DNA from: UBA1275 sp038124025
GTDB taxonomy: Bacteria > Bacteroidota > Rhodothermia > Balneolales > Balneolaceae
Length of the DNA: 14,968 nucleotides
Direction of reading: 5' to 3'
Assembly: GCA_038124025.1 (NCBI GenBank)
Contig: JAYPBC010000040.1
Coordinates: 1 to 14,968, forward strand
This document shows positions 1 to 6,806 of this stretch, piece by piece. Both the position numbers and the translations under genes were made by a program. Below the pieces are notes generated by a model. It did not search any database and was not told the DNA's origin. It saw nothing but the letters and a program-made list of their open reading frames with translations. Numbering within the stretch: the stretch's first letter is position 1; every line of letters starts with the position of its first letter.

Positions 1-31
1 TCTAGCTCGCACAAACAATCTGTTTTATGCT

Positions 32-48
32 CAATATGTTAAAGAACA
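32..48 (-). promoter_or_regulatory. Putative rRNA-leader boxA antitermination element
   Basis: Read on the minus strand, positions 48 to 36 spell TGTTCTTTAACAT, which matches the E. coli rrn boxA (TGCTCTTTAACAA) at 11 of 13 positions. The next bases continue as ATTG, giving a TTCTTTAACATATTG string that resembles the motif I recall ahead of 16S genes in Bacteroidota. boxA RNA is bound by NusB/S10 (NusE) to make the polymerase resistant to Rho on untranslated rRNA. It lies 4 bases after a hairpin and about 35 bases downstream of a promoter, as in a canonical rrn leader. The 16S gene itself is outside the window, so the assignment is inference. Confidence 0.65.
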
Positions 49-52
49 TGTC

Positions 53-81
53 GTCATAGTTTTATATTCCAAAACTATGAC
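53..81 (-). promoter_or_regulatory. Perfect 11-bp hairpin in the predicted rRNA leader (boxB-like)
   Basis: GTCATAGTTTT at 53-63 and AAAACTATGAC at 71-81 are exact reverse complements separated by 7 bases. Neither strand has a T tract after the stem, so it is not an ordinary rho-independent terminator. On the minus strand it falls right after the predicted transcription start and 4 bases before boxA. This is the place of the boxB hairpin in E. coli rrn leaders. It could instead be a 5'-end stabilising stem or a protein operator. Confidence 0.6.
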
Positions 82-89
82 AGACTTAA

Positions 90-119
90 AATATACGGTT
101 TAAATTAAAATGATGTCAA
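90..119 (-). promoter_or_regulatory. Sigma70-type promoter, predicted rRNA operon promoter
   Basis: On the minus strand a perfect -35 hexamer TTGACA (119 to 114) is followed, after 18 bases, by TATATT (95 to 90). The -10 region reads TATATTTT, which also matches the Bacteroidota -7 element TAnnTTTG at all but the last base. The start of transcription would be near position 83. The promoter points away from rplQ and follows its terminator, so it must serve something to the left of the window. The boxA downstream makes an rRNA operon the best candidate. Confidence 0.7.
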
Positions 120-121
120 CC

Positions 122-147
122 TTTTTATTTTATTTTTATCAAATTTT
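122..147 (-). promoter_or_regulatory. A/T-rich UP-element-like tract upstream of the -35
   Basis: On the minus strand the bases just upstream of TTGACA are almost pure A and T with repeated A runs (AAAATTTGATAAAAATAAAA and onward). Such tracts upstream of rRNA promoters bind the alpha-subunit C-terminal domain and raise initiation. The RpoA in this window keeps the Arg265 equivalent used for that contact. The role is inferred from position and composition only. Confidence 0.45.
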
Positions 148-164
148 CTGGTTGAATTCACCAT

Positions 165-202
165 CAAAAAAAAAGTGCCCTATATTAAATATAGGAGCAC
201 TT
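165..202 (-). terminator. Rho-independent terminator of the ribosomal-protein cluster
   Basis: On the minus strand AAGTGC-T-CCTATAT, loop TTA, ATATAGG-GCACTT forms a 13-bp stem with one bulged T, followed directly by nine T residues (complement of 166-174). It starts 21 bases after the rplQ stop codon. No T tract follows on the plus side, so it works in one direction only. It separates the r-protein transcript from the leftward promoter at 90-119. Confidence 0.92.
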
Positions 203-223
203 CTAACAGTTTCTGTGTAGGCG

Positions 224-814
224 TTACTTTTGTTCTTCGCCTGAACCTTTTTCCGGTGCGTCTTCCGCAGAATCTTCAATGGCTTCAATCGTATCTTCAG
301 CATCGGCAGCTTCTTCAGTATTTACAACTACTTCTTCTACCTCCTCAACTACCGCTGCGTCTTCCGCAACAGTTGACTCGGTTGTTTTCTTAGCTGTAGA
401 TCGCCCAGCCCGCCGAGTTTTCTTCTTCTTGGTTTCTTTACCCTCAGGCTGTATATCATTAAAGTCTACCAACTCAATCACGGCCATCTCAGCCCCGTCG
501 CCTTGACGATGACCAATTTTGATTACACGAGTGTAGCCACCTGGACGATCGCCAGCAGCCGGACCGACTTCAGCAAATAGAGACTTGACGGTTTCTTTAT
601 CTTGTAAAGCAGCGAACACAATCTTTCGGTTCAAATTATTGTCATCTTTTGAGCGCGTAATCAATGGTTCTATGAAGCGTCTTAATTCTTTGGCTTTAGT
701 CACCGTCGTTACAATACGATGTTCCTTCACCAAAGCTTTTGTAAGTGCTCTGAATGTCGCTTTTCTGTGGGCAGCCGTTCTGCTTAAACCCTTTCCTTTT
801 ACTCTATGGCGCAT
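224..814 (-). CDS. rplQ: 50S ribosomal protein L17 (bL17) with long charged C-terminal tail
   Basis: L17 is a large-subunit protein near the peptide exit tunnel. Residues 1-120 are the conserved core, opening MRHRVKGKGLSRTAAHRKAT and containing the family block around GDRPGGYTRVIKIGHRQGDGAEMAVIELVD. Residues 122-196 are a low-complexity extension: first Lys/Arg-rich (about 124-143), then Glu/Asp/Ala/Val-rich (about 148-196). The whole protein is 196 residues against about 127 in E. coli. Such tails are known in Bacteroidota L17 and their role is unknown to me. It is the last gene, 15 bases after rpoA, with AGGA 7 bases before the ATG, and is followed by a strong terminator. Confidence 0.97.
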   Translation of the reverse strand: MRHRVKGKGLSRTAAHRKATFRALTKALVKEHRIVTTVTKAKELRRFIEPLITRSKDDNNLNRKIVFAALQDKETVKSLFAEVGPAAGDRPGGYTRVIKIGHRQGDGAEMAVIELVDFNDIQPEGKETKKKKTRRAGRSTAKKTTESTVAEDAAVVEEVEEVVVNTEEAADAEDTIEAIEDSAEDAPEKGSGEEQK

Positions 815-829
815 GATTGTATCCTATGC

Positions 830-1801
830 TTAGTCTAAATATTTAGCTACGTCCATACCGAACTGAAGATTTTTTTCTTCAATCACGTCGATAAGTTCCG
901 TAAGAGATTTCTTTCCGAAGTTTCTGAATTTTAAAAGATCGTGCTCGTCTCTTGCCACTAATTCACCGATGGAATTAATATTGGCAGACTTTAGACAGTT
1001 ATATGCACGCACACTCAAGTTTAAGTCTTCAATGCTTGTTCGTAACAGGTTAGCAATTCGCTGTTTCTCAGCATCTACTTCCTCTTCTTCCTGCGCGAAC
1101 GGCTCTTCAATTTTCTCAGTGATGAATTTTTCGATATGATCTTTAAGAATCTTACCTGCTAGCGTTAGAGCTTCTTTGGCATTTACTGATCCATCAGTTT
1201 CAACATCCATTACAAGTTTCTCGTAATCCGTACGTTGACCAACACGAACATTTTCCACATTAAAACGAACAGAAGTAATTGGGGTAAAGATCGCATCAAT
1301 AGGAATCAAATTAATATCTTCTTCCTCTAATGTCATCTCTTCTGCTGGCACATATCCTCTACCACGACCAACTCGTAATTCAATTTCCAAATCAGCGTTA
1401 TCGGCTAAGTTAGCGATCACTAAGTCAGGGTTAAGCACGTCATATTCTGCAGTTGCCTCATCAATGTCACCTGCTGTTAGCACTCCACCACCTTTCTTAG
1501 ACAAGTGAATTACACCTGAACTTTGCTCTACTTGTTTGAAACGAACCTGCTTGAAGTTCAAGATAATCTCATATACATCCTCTTTTACTCCTTCTATACT
1601 GGAATACTCGTGATCTACTCCACTAATTTTGATGGCAGTAATTGCGGTACCGGGCAGAGAGGATAAAAGTACTCGACGGAAAGAATTACCAATAGTAACT
1701 CCAAATCCTCGCTCCATTGGTTGTAAGACGAATGTTCCAAAACTTTGTTCGTCTTTTACTACGTCCAGACTTTCTGGCATTTGAATGCTATAATTACTCA
1801 T
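830..1801 (-). CDS. rpoA: DNA-directed RNA polymerase subunit alpha
   Basis: Alpha dimerises to start polymerase assembly, and its C-terminal domain contacts UP elements and activators. The N-terminal domain (about 1-230) shows the dimer-interface block GFGVTIGNSFRRVLLSSLPG at 33-52. A Glu-rich linker (about 232-246) leads to the C-terminal domain (about 247-318) with SVRAYNCLKSANINSIGEL and FGKKSLTEL. The UP-element-binding arginine falls at Arg265, the same number as in E. coli. Length 323 is normal. It sits between rpsD (24-base gap) and rplQ in the alpha-operon position, and has no clear Shine-Dalgarno, so translation may be coupled to rpsD. Confidence 0.99.
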   Translation of the reverse strand: MSNYSIQMPESLDVVKDEQSFGTFVLQPMERGFGVTIGNSFRRVLLSSLPGTAITAIKISGVDHEYSSIEGVKEDVYEIILNFKQVRFKQVEQSSGVIHLSKKGGGVLTAGDIDEATAEYDVLNPDLVIANLADNADLEIELRVGRGRGYVPAEEMTLEEEDINLIPIDAIFTPITSVRFNVENVRVGQRTDYEKLVMDVETDGSVNAKEALTLAGKILKDHIEKFITEKIEEPFAQEEEEVDAEKQRIANLLRTSIEDLNLSVRAYNCLKSANINSIGELVARDEHDLLKFRNFGKKSLTELIDVIEEKNLQFGMDVAKYLD

Positions 1802-1825
1802 AATACTGTTGTGTGCAATTAAAAA

Positions 1826-2431
1826 TTACTTCGAGTAGAGCTCGATAATGAGCTGTACATTTATGTTCTCTGGAATTTCTTCCATAGTAGGCTCATACAA
1901 GAATTTACCTGTACGGGCTTTTGGCTCAATTTCTAACCATTTATACTTAGTGCGAGGTGCGTTAGCAATTGAATCGGTTACTACCTCAATATTTTTTGAT
2001 TTTGGCCGAACAGATATTACATCACCCACTTTTACTCGGTAAGATGGGATGTTTACTGTTATGCCATTCACTACGATATGTTTATGTGAAACCAACTGTC
2101 TTGCTTGACGACGAGTTCTTGCAAATCCAAGTCTAAAAATAGTGTTGTCTAGACGTGATTCTAGATATTGAAGCAGGTTTTCACCGGTAACCCCATCTTT
2201 AGCTGAAGCTTCCTCATATAAATTTCGGAACTGCTTTTCTAATAAACCGTAGGTATACTTTGCTTTCTGCTTTTCTTCCAGCTGAATAGCGTATTCAGAC
2301 TTACGTTGGAATCTAGATCGTCCATGCTGACCTGGGCCATATGGTTTTCTTTCTAGAGCTTTACTCGCGCCAAAGATTGGTTCTTTGAATCGTCGCGCTT
2401 TTTTTTGTTTCGGGCCTCTATATCTTGCCAT
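1826..2431 (-). CDS. rpsD: 30S ribosomal protein S4 (uS4)
   Basis: S4 is a primary 16S rRNA binder that nucleates assembly of the 30S body; in E. coli it also represses the alpha operon translationally. The protein opens MARYRGPKQKKARRFKEPIFG, has the GQHGRSR segment near 34-40, and the S4 RNA-binding domain at about 92-155 (ESRLDNTIFRLGFA, then QARQLVSHKHIVVNG). Length is 201 residues. There are no cysteines, so it is the zinc-independent form. It follows rpsK by 21 bases without a clear Shine-Dalgarno. Whether it autoregulates here cannot be told from the sequence. Confidence 0.99.
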   Translation of the reverse strand: MARYRGPKQKKARRFKEPIFGASKALERKPYGPGQHGRSRFQRKSEYAIQLEEKQKAKYTYGLLEKQFRNLYEEASAKDGVTGENLLQYLESRLDNTIFRLGFARTRRQARQLVSHKHIVVNGITVNIPSYRVKVGDVISVRPKSKNIEVVTDSIANAPRTKYKWLEIEPKARTGKFLYEPTMEEIPENINVQLIIELYSK

Positions 2432-2452
2432 TAGTCAATAGTATTTACGTGT

Positions 2453-2857
2453 TTAAACTCTTCTGCGTTTTGGAGGACGGCAGCCGTTGTGTGGGATTGG
2501 TGTTTTATCGATAATAGAATTGACTTCCAATCCCATATTAGACATGGCACGCACAGCAGATTCACGTCCAGAACCAGGTCCTTTCACAAATACATCTACT
2601 TTACGTAGCCCCATCTCGTGTGCTGCCTTCGCAGCTGTTTCTGCACTTAATTGAGCAGCATATGGGGTATTCTTTCTAGATCCTTTAAACCCTTCCTTTC
2701 CAGCACTAGACCAAGACAATACATTACCGTTACTATCAGTAATAGTTACGAGTACGTTATTGAAGGTGGCTTTTACAAAAGCCATACCATTAGGGTCGCT
2801 TACCTGCTTTTTCTTTTTCCGCTTGCTTGCAGCTGAACTTGCTTGTTTTTTTGCCAT
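2453..2857 (-). CDS. rpsK: 30S ribosomal protein S11 (uS11)
   Basis: S11 lies on the 30S platform near the E site and helps position mRNA. The protein is 134 residues, with a Lys-rich N-terminus (about 12-17), the core from FVKATFNNVLVTITD at 27, and the invariant tail IIDKTPIPHNGCRPPKRRRV. The Asn-Gly pair at 124-125 corresponds to the site known to form isoaspartate in E. coli S11. It lies between rpsM (26-base gap) and rpsD as in most bacterial alpha operons. The upstream GGAAG is at best a weak ribosome binding site. Confidence 0.99.
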   Translation of the reverse strand: MAKKQASSAASKRKKKKQVSDPNGMAFVKATFNNVLVTITDSNGNVLSWSSAGKEGFKGSRKNTPYAAQLSAETAAKAAHEMGLRKVDVFVKGPGSGRESAVRAMSNMGLEVNSIIDKTPIPHNGCRPPKRRRV

Positions 2858-2883
2858 TTGTATGCTTCCGTTAGCTTATTGAA

Positions 2884-3252
2884 TTATTTCTTTTTACCCG
2901 CAACAGTGCGTTTTTTCCCTTTTCTAGTACGCGCATTAGTCTGCGTACGTTGTCCACGCACAGGTAAACCTTTTCTATGGCGTACCCCACGGTATGAACC
3001 GATCTCAATCAATCTGCGGATACTACCATTGACTTCACTACGTAATGCCCCTTCCACCTTAATTTCGGTGTCTAAAAGATTACGAATTGCGCTAACCTGA
3101 TCATCGGTCCAATCCTGTATTTTAGTGTTTGGATCTATATCTAGTTGCTCTAGTATTTTAGCCGATGTTTTTCGACCAATACCGAAGATATAGGTTAAGC
3201 CAATGAGGCCTCTTTTCTGTTTGGGTAAGTCAACTCCTGCAATACGTGCCAT
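2884..3252 (-). CDS. rpsM: 30S ribosomal protein S13 (uS13)
   Basis: S13 sits in the 30S head, contacts 23S and L5 through inter-subunit bridges, and reaches the P-site tRNA with its basic tail. The 122-residue protein begins MARIAGVDLPKQKRGLIGLT, carries the helix-two-turn-helix region (IFGIGRKTSAKIL), and shows the family signature GSYRGVRHRKGLPVRGQRT followed by the Lys/Arg-rich tail TRKGKKRTVAGKKK. It begins the classical alpha-operon block and is 17 bases after rpmJ. Confidence 0.99.
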   Translation of the reverse strand: MARIAGVDLPKQKRGLIGLTYIFGIGRKTSAKILEQLDIDPNTKIQDWTDDQVSAIRNLLDTEIKVEGALRSEVNGSIRRLIEIGSYRGVRHRKGLPVRGQRTQTNARTRKGKKRTVAGKKK

Positions 3253-3269
3253 ATATTCTTTATATAGAA

Positions 3270-3386
3270 TTATCCTTGTCGTTGTTTATGACGAGGGTTT
3301 TTCTTGTTAATTACGTACAGACGACCTTTTCGTCGTACAATTTTGTCGTCTGAACTTCTTTTTTTTACGGATGATCTGGTTTTCAT
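3270..3386 (-). CDS. rpmJ: 50S ribosomal protein L36 (bL36), zinc-free form
   Basis: This 38-residue gene is read from the ATG at 3386 to the TAA at 3270. The product starts MKTRSSVKKRSSDDKIVRRK and ends RLYVINKKNPRHKQRQG, a clear L36. The four-ligand zinc site of C+ type L36 (three Cys and one His) is not kept: there is not one cysteine, and Arg, Ser and Asp occupy those places. L36 binds 23S rRNA late in 50S assembly. It lies between infA (12-base gap) and rpsM (17-base gap), its standard location. No Shine-Dalgarno is visible. Confidence 0.97.
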   Translation of the reverse strand: MKTRSSVKKRSSDDKIVRRKGRLYVINKKNPRHKQRQG

Positions 3387-3398
3387 GGTGAAACTCGA

Positions 3399-3617
3399 TT
3401 ATTTATGACGATACGTTATTCTACCTTTAGTTAAATCATAAGGTGACATTTCAACAGAAACACGGTCACCAGGTAAAATTTTGATGTAATACATTCTCAT
3501 TTTACCGGAAACATGCGCCAATATTTCGTGCCCATTCTCGAGTTTAACTCGGAACTGAGCATTGGGTAATGCCTCTAGAATTTCGCCTTCTTGTTTAATT
3601 GGCTCTTGTTTAGCCAT
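3399..3617 (-). CDS. infA: Translation initiation factor IF-1
   Basis: IF-1 occupies the 30S A site during initiation and stimulates IF-2 and IF-3. The product is 72 residues and is a single S1-like OB fold with the family blocks GEILEALPNAQFRVKLENGH and HVSGKMRMYYIKILPGDRV, ending YDLTKGRITYRHK. The start MAKQEP at 3617 is chosen because it matches the universal IF-1 N-terminus; an in-frame ATG at 3689 would add 24 hydrophobic residues lying entirely within the end of map. Its first 8 bases overlap map, so translation is probably coupled. Confidence 0.98.
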   Translation of the reverse strand: MAKQEPIKQEGEILEALPNAQFRVKLENGHEILAHVSGKMRMYYIKILPGDRVSVEMSPYDLTKGRITYRHK

Positions 3618-4419
3618 GATAAAATACGTTTTCTGGATTTTTCGATAGCTCAGCAATATAATCAAAAGTACTGAGAACTTCAGCCTCACCTTCTCGAACT
3701 ACAATATCATGTTCAAAATGAGCTGATAGACTTCCGTCAGCACTAACTATTGTCCAGCCATCGGATAATGTTTTTACTTTCCATGTTCCCATGTTAACCA
3801 TGGGTTCAATCGCAAGTGTCATACCTGACCGCAACCGGGTACCCTTGCCTTTCCTTCCATAATTTGGCACAGATGGGTCTTCGTGTAATGACTTACCTAA
3901 ACCATGTCCTACCAAATCACGAACCACTCCATACCCCTCCTGCTCACAGGTCTGTTGTATAGCGTGTCCAATGTCACCTAATTTGTTTCCGTGAGTGGCT
4001 TGTTCTATCCCTCTGTGAAGAGAGTCTAATGTTGTTTGCAACAACTTCTTCACGTCATTATTTACCTCGCCAACTATGAACGTGTAGGCATGATCACCAA
4101 AGTAACCATTCTTTTCTACCCCACAATCTACGGAAACAATATCACCCTCCTTTAGTTCTCGATTGCTTGGAATTCCATGAACAACTTCCTCATTTACAGA
4201 AATACATAAAGTAGCTGGAAACGGATTAGATGGAGTGCCATAGCCCTTAAAAGCTGGCCTGCCTCCCTGTTCCGCAATAAAATCTTCAGCAATTCGATCT
4301 AATGCAGCTGTCGTTACACCTGGCTCAATTTTCTGGGCAATCTTACCTAATGTTTGAGAAACAATACGCGTGCTTTCACGCATTTTCTCAATTTCGGATT
4401 CAGATTTCAGATAAATCAT
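3610..4419 (-). CDS. map: Methionine aminopeptidase, type I (M24A)
   Basis: This enzyme removes the initiator methionine from nascent proteins when the second residue is small. The 269-residue protein is a single pita-bread domain. All five metal ligands are visible: Asp98 (SVDCG), Asp109 (FGDH), His172 (LVGHGLG), Glu205 (LAIEP) and Glu236 (HFEHD). The substrate-side histidines His81 (VVHGIP) and His179 are present too. There is no N-terminal zinc-finger extension, so this is the short type Ia form. It follows secY by 43 bases, with AAGGA 10 bases before the ATG, and adk, often found here in other phyla, is absent. The stop codon lies inside infA. Confidence 0.98.
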   Translation of the reverse strand: MIYLKSESEIEKMRESTRIVSQTLGKIAQKIEPGVTTAALDRIAEDFIAEQGGRPAFKGYGTPSNPFPATLCISVNEEVVHGIPSNRELKEGDIVSVDCGVEKNGYFGDHAYTFIVGEVNNDVKKLLQTTLDSLHRGIEQATHGNKLGDIGHAIQQTCEQEGYGVVRDLVGHGLGKSLHEDPSVPNYGRKGKGTRLRSGMTLAIEPMVNMGTWKVKTLSDGWTIVSADGSLSAHFEHDIVVREGEAEVLSTFDYIAELSKNPENVFYHG

Positions 4420-4462
4420 GCCAGAGGATTCCTTGCGAAATCATATGTCAGAGCATTAGCTC

Positions 4463-5776
4463 TTACATACGACGACTGCGACCTTTTATCTTACCTGTTT
4501 TCATGAAACCGTCGTAATGACGCATCATCAAGTGACTCTCTATTTGCTGAAGAGTATCAAGCGCTACACCTACAATAATAAGCAAGCTTGTACCTCCATA
4601 GAATAGAGCAAATCCTGGGGTCACACCAAAGTTAATCACGATGGCGGGCAGGATAGCCACAAAGGATAGAAAAAGAGATCCTGGTAGTGTGATTTTAGTT
4701 AAAATATTGTCAATGAACTCTACAGTAGATTTACCTGGACGTACTCCAGGGATGAATCCACCTTGTCTTTTCATGGTATCAGCCATTTCCTTTGGGTTGA
4801 TGGCGATAGCCGTATAGAAAAATGTGAAAAATACACAGATCAAAAAGAATACAATAGAATACAACAGTCCTGAATAGTCTACTGACCATGAGGTTAGTAA
4901 CTGTATGGTTTCATTTTCTGGGAAAAATGAACCAATTGTACTCGGTATAAACATGATTGACTGAGCGAATATGATGGGCATAACACCAGCTGCATTTACA
5001 CGAAGTGGTAAATACTGGGTCGTTCCACCGTAAACTTTTCTTCCCACAACACGCTTGGCATATTGTACTGGGATTTTTCGTGTACCCTGTGTTAATAATA
5101 CCACAGCGGCAATAATGAGAACTAACACAGCAATTTCAATAAGAACGATGATTGCGTTAGCTTTCGTTGTAACTTCGTTGATTAAGTTAGCTGGCAGTAC
5201 GGCGATAATTCCAATCATAATGATGAGTGAAATACCGTTTCCGATTCCTCGATCGGTTATACGTTCACCAAGCCACATTACGAAAACAGTTCCTGCTGTG
5301 AGTACAATTACGGAACTAATCGTAAAACCTAATTGCCCTATTACAATAGCCTGAGGAGATGTTGCAATTAGGTTGATAGAGAATGCAATTGCTTGAAGTG
5401 CCGTAATACCTACCGTACCATAGCGTGTGAGCCTTGTAATTTTTCTACGCCCCTCTTCCCCTTCTCGTTGTAATTTTTGGAAGTAAGGAACAACAGCACC
5501 CATCAATTGAATGATAATAGACGCTGTAATGTAGGGCATAATTCCAAGAGCGAATACACCTGCACGAGAAAACGCTCCTCCCACAAACATATCAAAAAGC
5601 CCAAGTAGACTGTTATTAGCTCCTGCTGTGGAAGCGAGTAAGGCCGATGCATCGACTCCAGGTAGAGTGATGTAACTGCCCATTCGATATACCATTAATA
5701 TTCCGATTGTGTAAATGATTCGATTCCTCAAATCTTCAATCTTAAATATATTTCGGAAGTTTTCGATCAGACTCAT
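4463..5776 (-). CDS. secY: Protein translocase subunit SecY
   Basis: SecY is the ten-helix pore of the SecYEG channel in the inner membrane. The 437-residue protein shows the plug and helix-2 signature (FVGGAFSRAGVFALGIMPYI, about 64-83), the second signature GERITDRGIGNGISLII at about 170-186, the cytoplasmic loop with GGFIPGVRPGKST at about 339-351, and a basic C-terminal tail (KTGKIKGRSRR). Hydrophobic segments consistent with ten helices run from about residue 20 to 410. It follows rplO by 21 bases, the standard spc-operon place, so pore synthesis is tied to ribosome synthesis. No clear Shine-Dalgarno precedes the ATG. Confidence 0.99.
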   Translation of the reverse strand: MSLIENFRNIFKIEDLRNRIIYTIGILMVYRMGSYITLPGVDASALLASTAGANNSLLGLFDMFVGGAFSRAGVFALGIMPYITASIIIQLMGAVVPYFQKLQREGEEGRRKITRLTRYGTVGITALQAIAFSINLIATSPQAIVIGQLGFTISSVIVLTAGTVFVMWLGERITDRGIGNGISLIIMIGIIAVLPANLINEVTTKANAIIVLIEIAVLVLIIAAVVLLTQGTRKIPVQYAKRVVGRKVYGGTTQYLPLRVNAAGVMPIIFAQSIMFIPSTIGSFFPENETIQLLTSWSVDYSGLLYSIVFFLICVFFTFFYTAIAINPKEMADTMKRQGGFIPGVRPGKSTVEFIDNILTKITLPGSLFLSFVAILPAIVINFGVTPGFALFYGGTSLLIIVGVALDTLQQIESHLMMRHYDGFMKTGKIKGRSRRM

Positions 5777-5797
5777 GCGTCGTTAACTCAAATGTTA

Positions 5798-6247
5798 TTA
5801 TGCTATAGTTACAGTACCACCGGCTTTTTCGACCTTATTTTTGGCCGAATCACTAGCTGCATGTACCTGTATTTCAAATTTTTGCTCTAATTCACCACGA
5901 CCGAGCAGCTTTATTTTGTCATTTTTATGGGCTAAACCGGCGGATACTAAATCAGAAAATGCGATGGTTGTTTCAAGCTTACCAGCTTCTATGTATTCCG
6001 CGATAGTACTCACGTTAATTGGACGGTATGCTACTCTATTTGGGTTCTTGAATCCAAATTTTGGAATCCTTCTCTGTAGTGGCATCTGACCACCTTCGAA
6101 CCAAGCTCTTTGTGAATAACCAGAACGTGACTTTTGACCATTCATTCCACGTCCAGACTCTTGACCCTTGCCAGATCCTTCACCACGTCCAACTCGTTTA
6201 CCGGGTTTCTTATTTGCAGCGGGTGCTTTTAAATTACTTAAATCCAT
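5798..6247 (-). CDS. rplO: 50S ribosomal protein L15 (uL15)
   Basis: L15 is a 23S-binding protein with a long Gly/Arg-rich N-terminal extension that threads into the rRNA core. The protein is 149 residues: that extension (KKPGKRVGRGEGSGKGQESG, about 13-32) and then the globular domain with FEGGQMPLQRRIPKFGF. AAAGG lies about 8-10 bases before the ATG. The gene begins only 18 bases after rpsE; in most bacteria rpmD separates the two, and it is missing here. The length gives no sign that L30 is fused to it. Confidence 0.99.
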   Translation of the reverse strand: MDLSNLKAPAANKKPGKRVGRGEGSGKGQESGRGMNGQKSRSGYSQRAWFEGGQMPLQRRIPKFGFKNPNRVAYRPINVSTIAEYIEAGKLETTIAFSDLVSAGLAHKNDKIKLLGRGELEQKFEIQVHAASDSAKNKVEKAGGTVTIA

Positions 6248-6265
6248 AGTAGTTACCTTTGGGTA

Positions 6266-6790
6266 TTAACCTTCAAATACTTTGTTCATTGTAATCCCTC
6301 TTCTCTGAGCAACTTCGACGGGATCCGTTAATTCTTTCAATGCTTGAAAGGCTGCTTTTACCATGTTATGTGGATTTGAGGAGCCTTGTGATTTGGATAG
6401 TATGTTTTTAACTCCAGCCACATCCAATAAATTTTTTACAGCACCACCAGCAATTACACCCGTACCTTCTGAGGCTGGACGTAATAATACTTTCCCTGCA
6501 CCTGCTTTTCCTACCACTTGGTGGTATACACTACCACTCTTAGTTAGTGGGATTCGGATTAGGTTTTTCTTTGCGTTATCGAAGCCTTTCTGAATAGCAT
6601 CGGACACTTCGTTTGCTTTTCCTAAACCATGTCCAACGACGCCGTTTCCATCACCCACAACGACGATGGCATTGAAACTAAAACGACGACCACCCTTTAC
6701 TACCTTGGAGACACGATTCACATGAACCAATTTTTCTTCAAGGTTAAGGTTCGCGGCAGGTACTGATTGTTTTCTTCTTACTTTAGGCAT
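6266..6790 (-). CDS. rpsE: 30S ribosomal protein S5 (uS5)
   Basis: S5 sits at the mRNA entry side of the 30S subunit and affects decoding accuracy and helicase activity. The 174-residue protein has the N-terminal dsRBD-like domain with the loop VVKGGRRFSFNAIVVVGDG (about 30-48) and GHGLGKANEVSDAI, then the C-terminal domain with GKVLLRPASEGTGVIAGG. AAAGGAAA about 8 bases upstream is a good ribosome binding site. It is 16 bases after rplR. The next gene is rplO rather than rpmD. Confidence 0.99.
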   Translation of the reverse strand: MPKVRRKQSVPAANLNLEEKLVHVNRVSKVVKGGRRFSFNAIVVVGDGNGVVGHGLGKANEVSDAIQKGFDNAKKNLIRIPLTKSGSVYHQVVGKAGAGKVLLRPASEGTGVIAGGAVKNLLDVAGVKNILSKSQGSSNPHNMVKAAFQALKELTDPVEVAQRRGITMNKVFEG

Positions 6791-6806
6791 TTCTATTTCC
6801 TTTCAA

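Noticed and set aside
175..833. Plus-strand open frames of 72, 75 and 82 codons opposite rplQ
   Set aside because: They lie antisense to the low-complexity tail and core of L17. Their Ser/Thr/Ala or Leu/Gln runs are mirror translations of that coding sequence, and they have no recognisable domain.
3618..3689. Longer IF-1 starting at 3689
   Set aside because: The extra 24 residues are absent from the IF-1 family and lie wholly inside the end of map. MAKQEP at 3617 is the universal IF-1 start.
4449..4462. Short GAGC-TAAT-GCTC inverted repeat after the secY stop (minus strand)
   Set aside because: A 4-bp stem without a T tract is too weak for a terminator, and map follows closely in the same direction.
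5055..5354. Plus-strand 99-codon frame opposite secY
   Set aside because: Its hydrophobic character is explained by the complement of SecY membrane-helix codons. No ribosome binding site or family match is seen.
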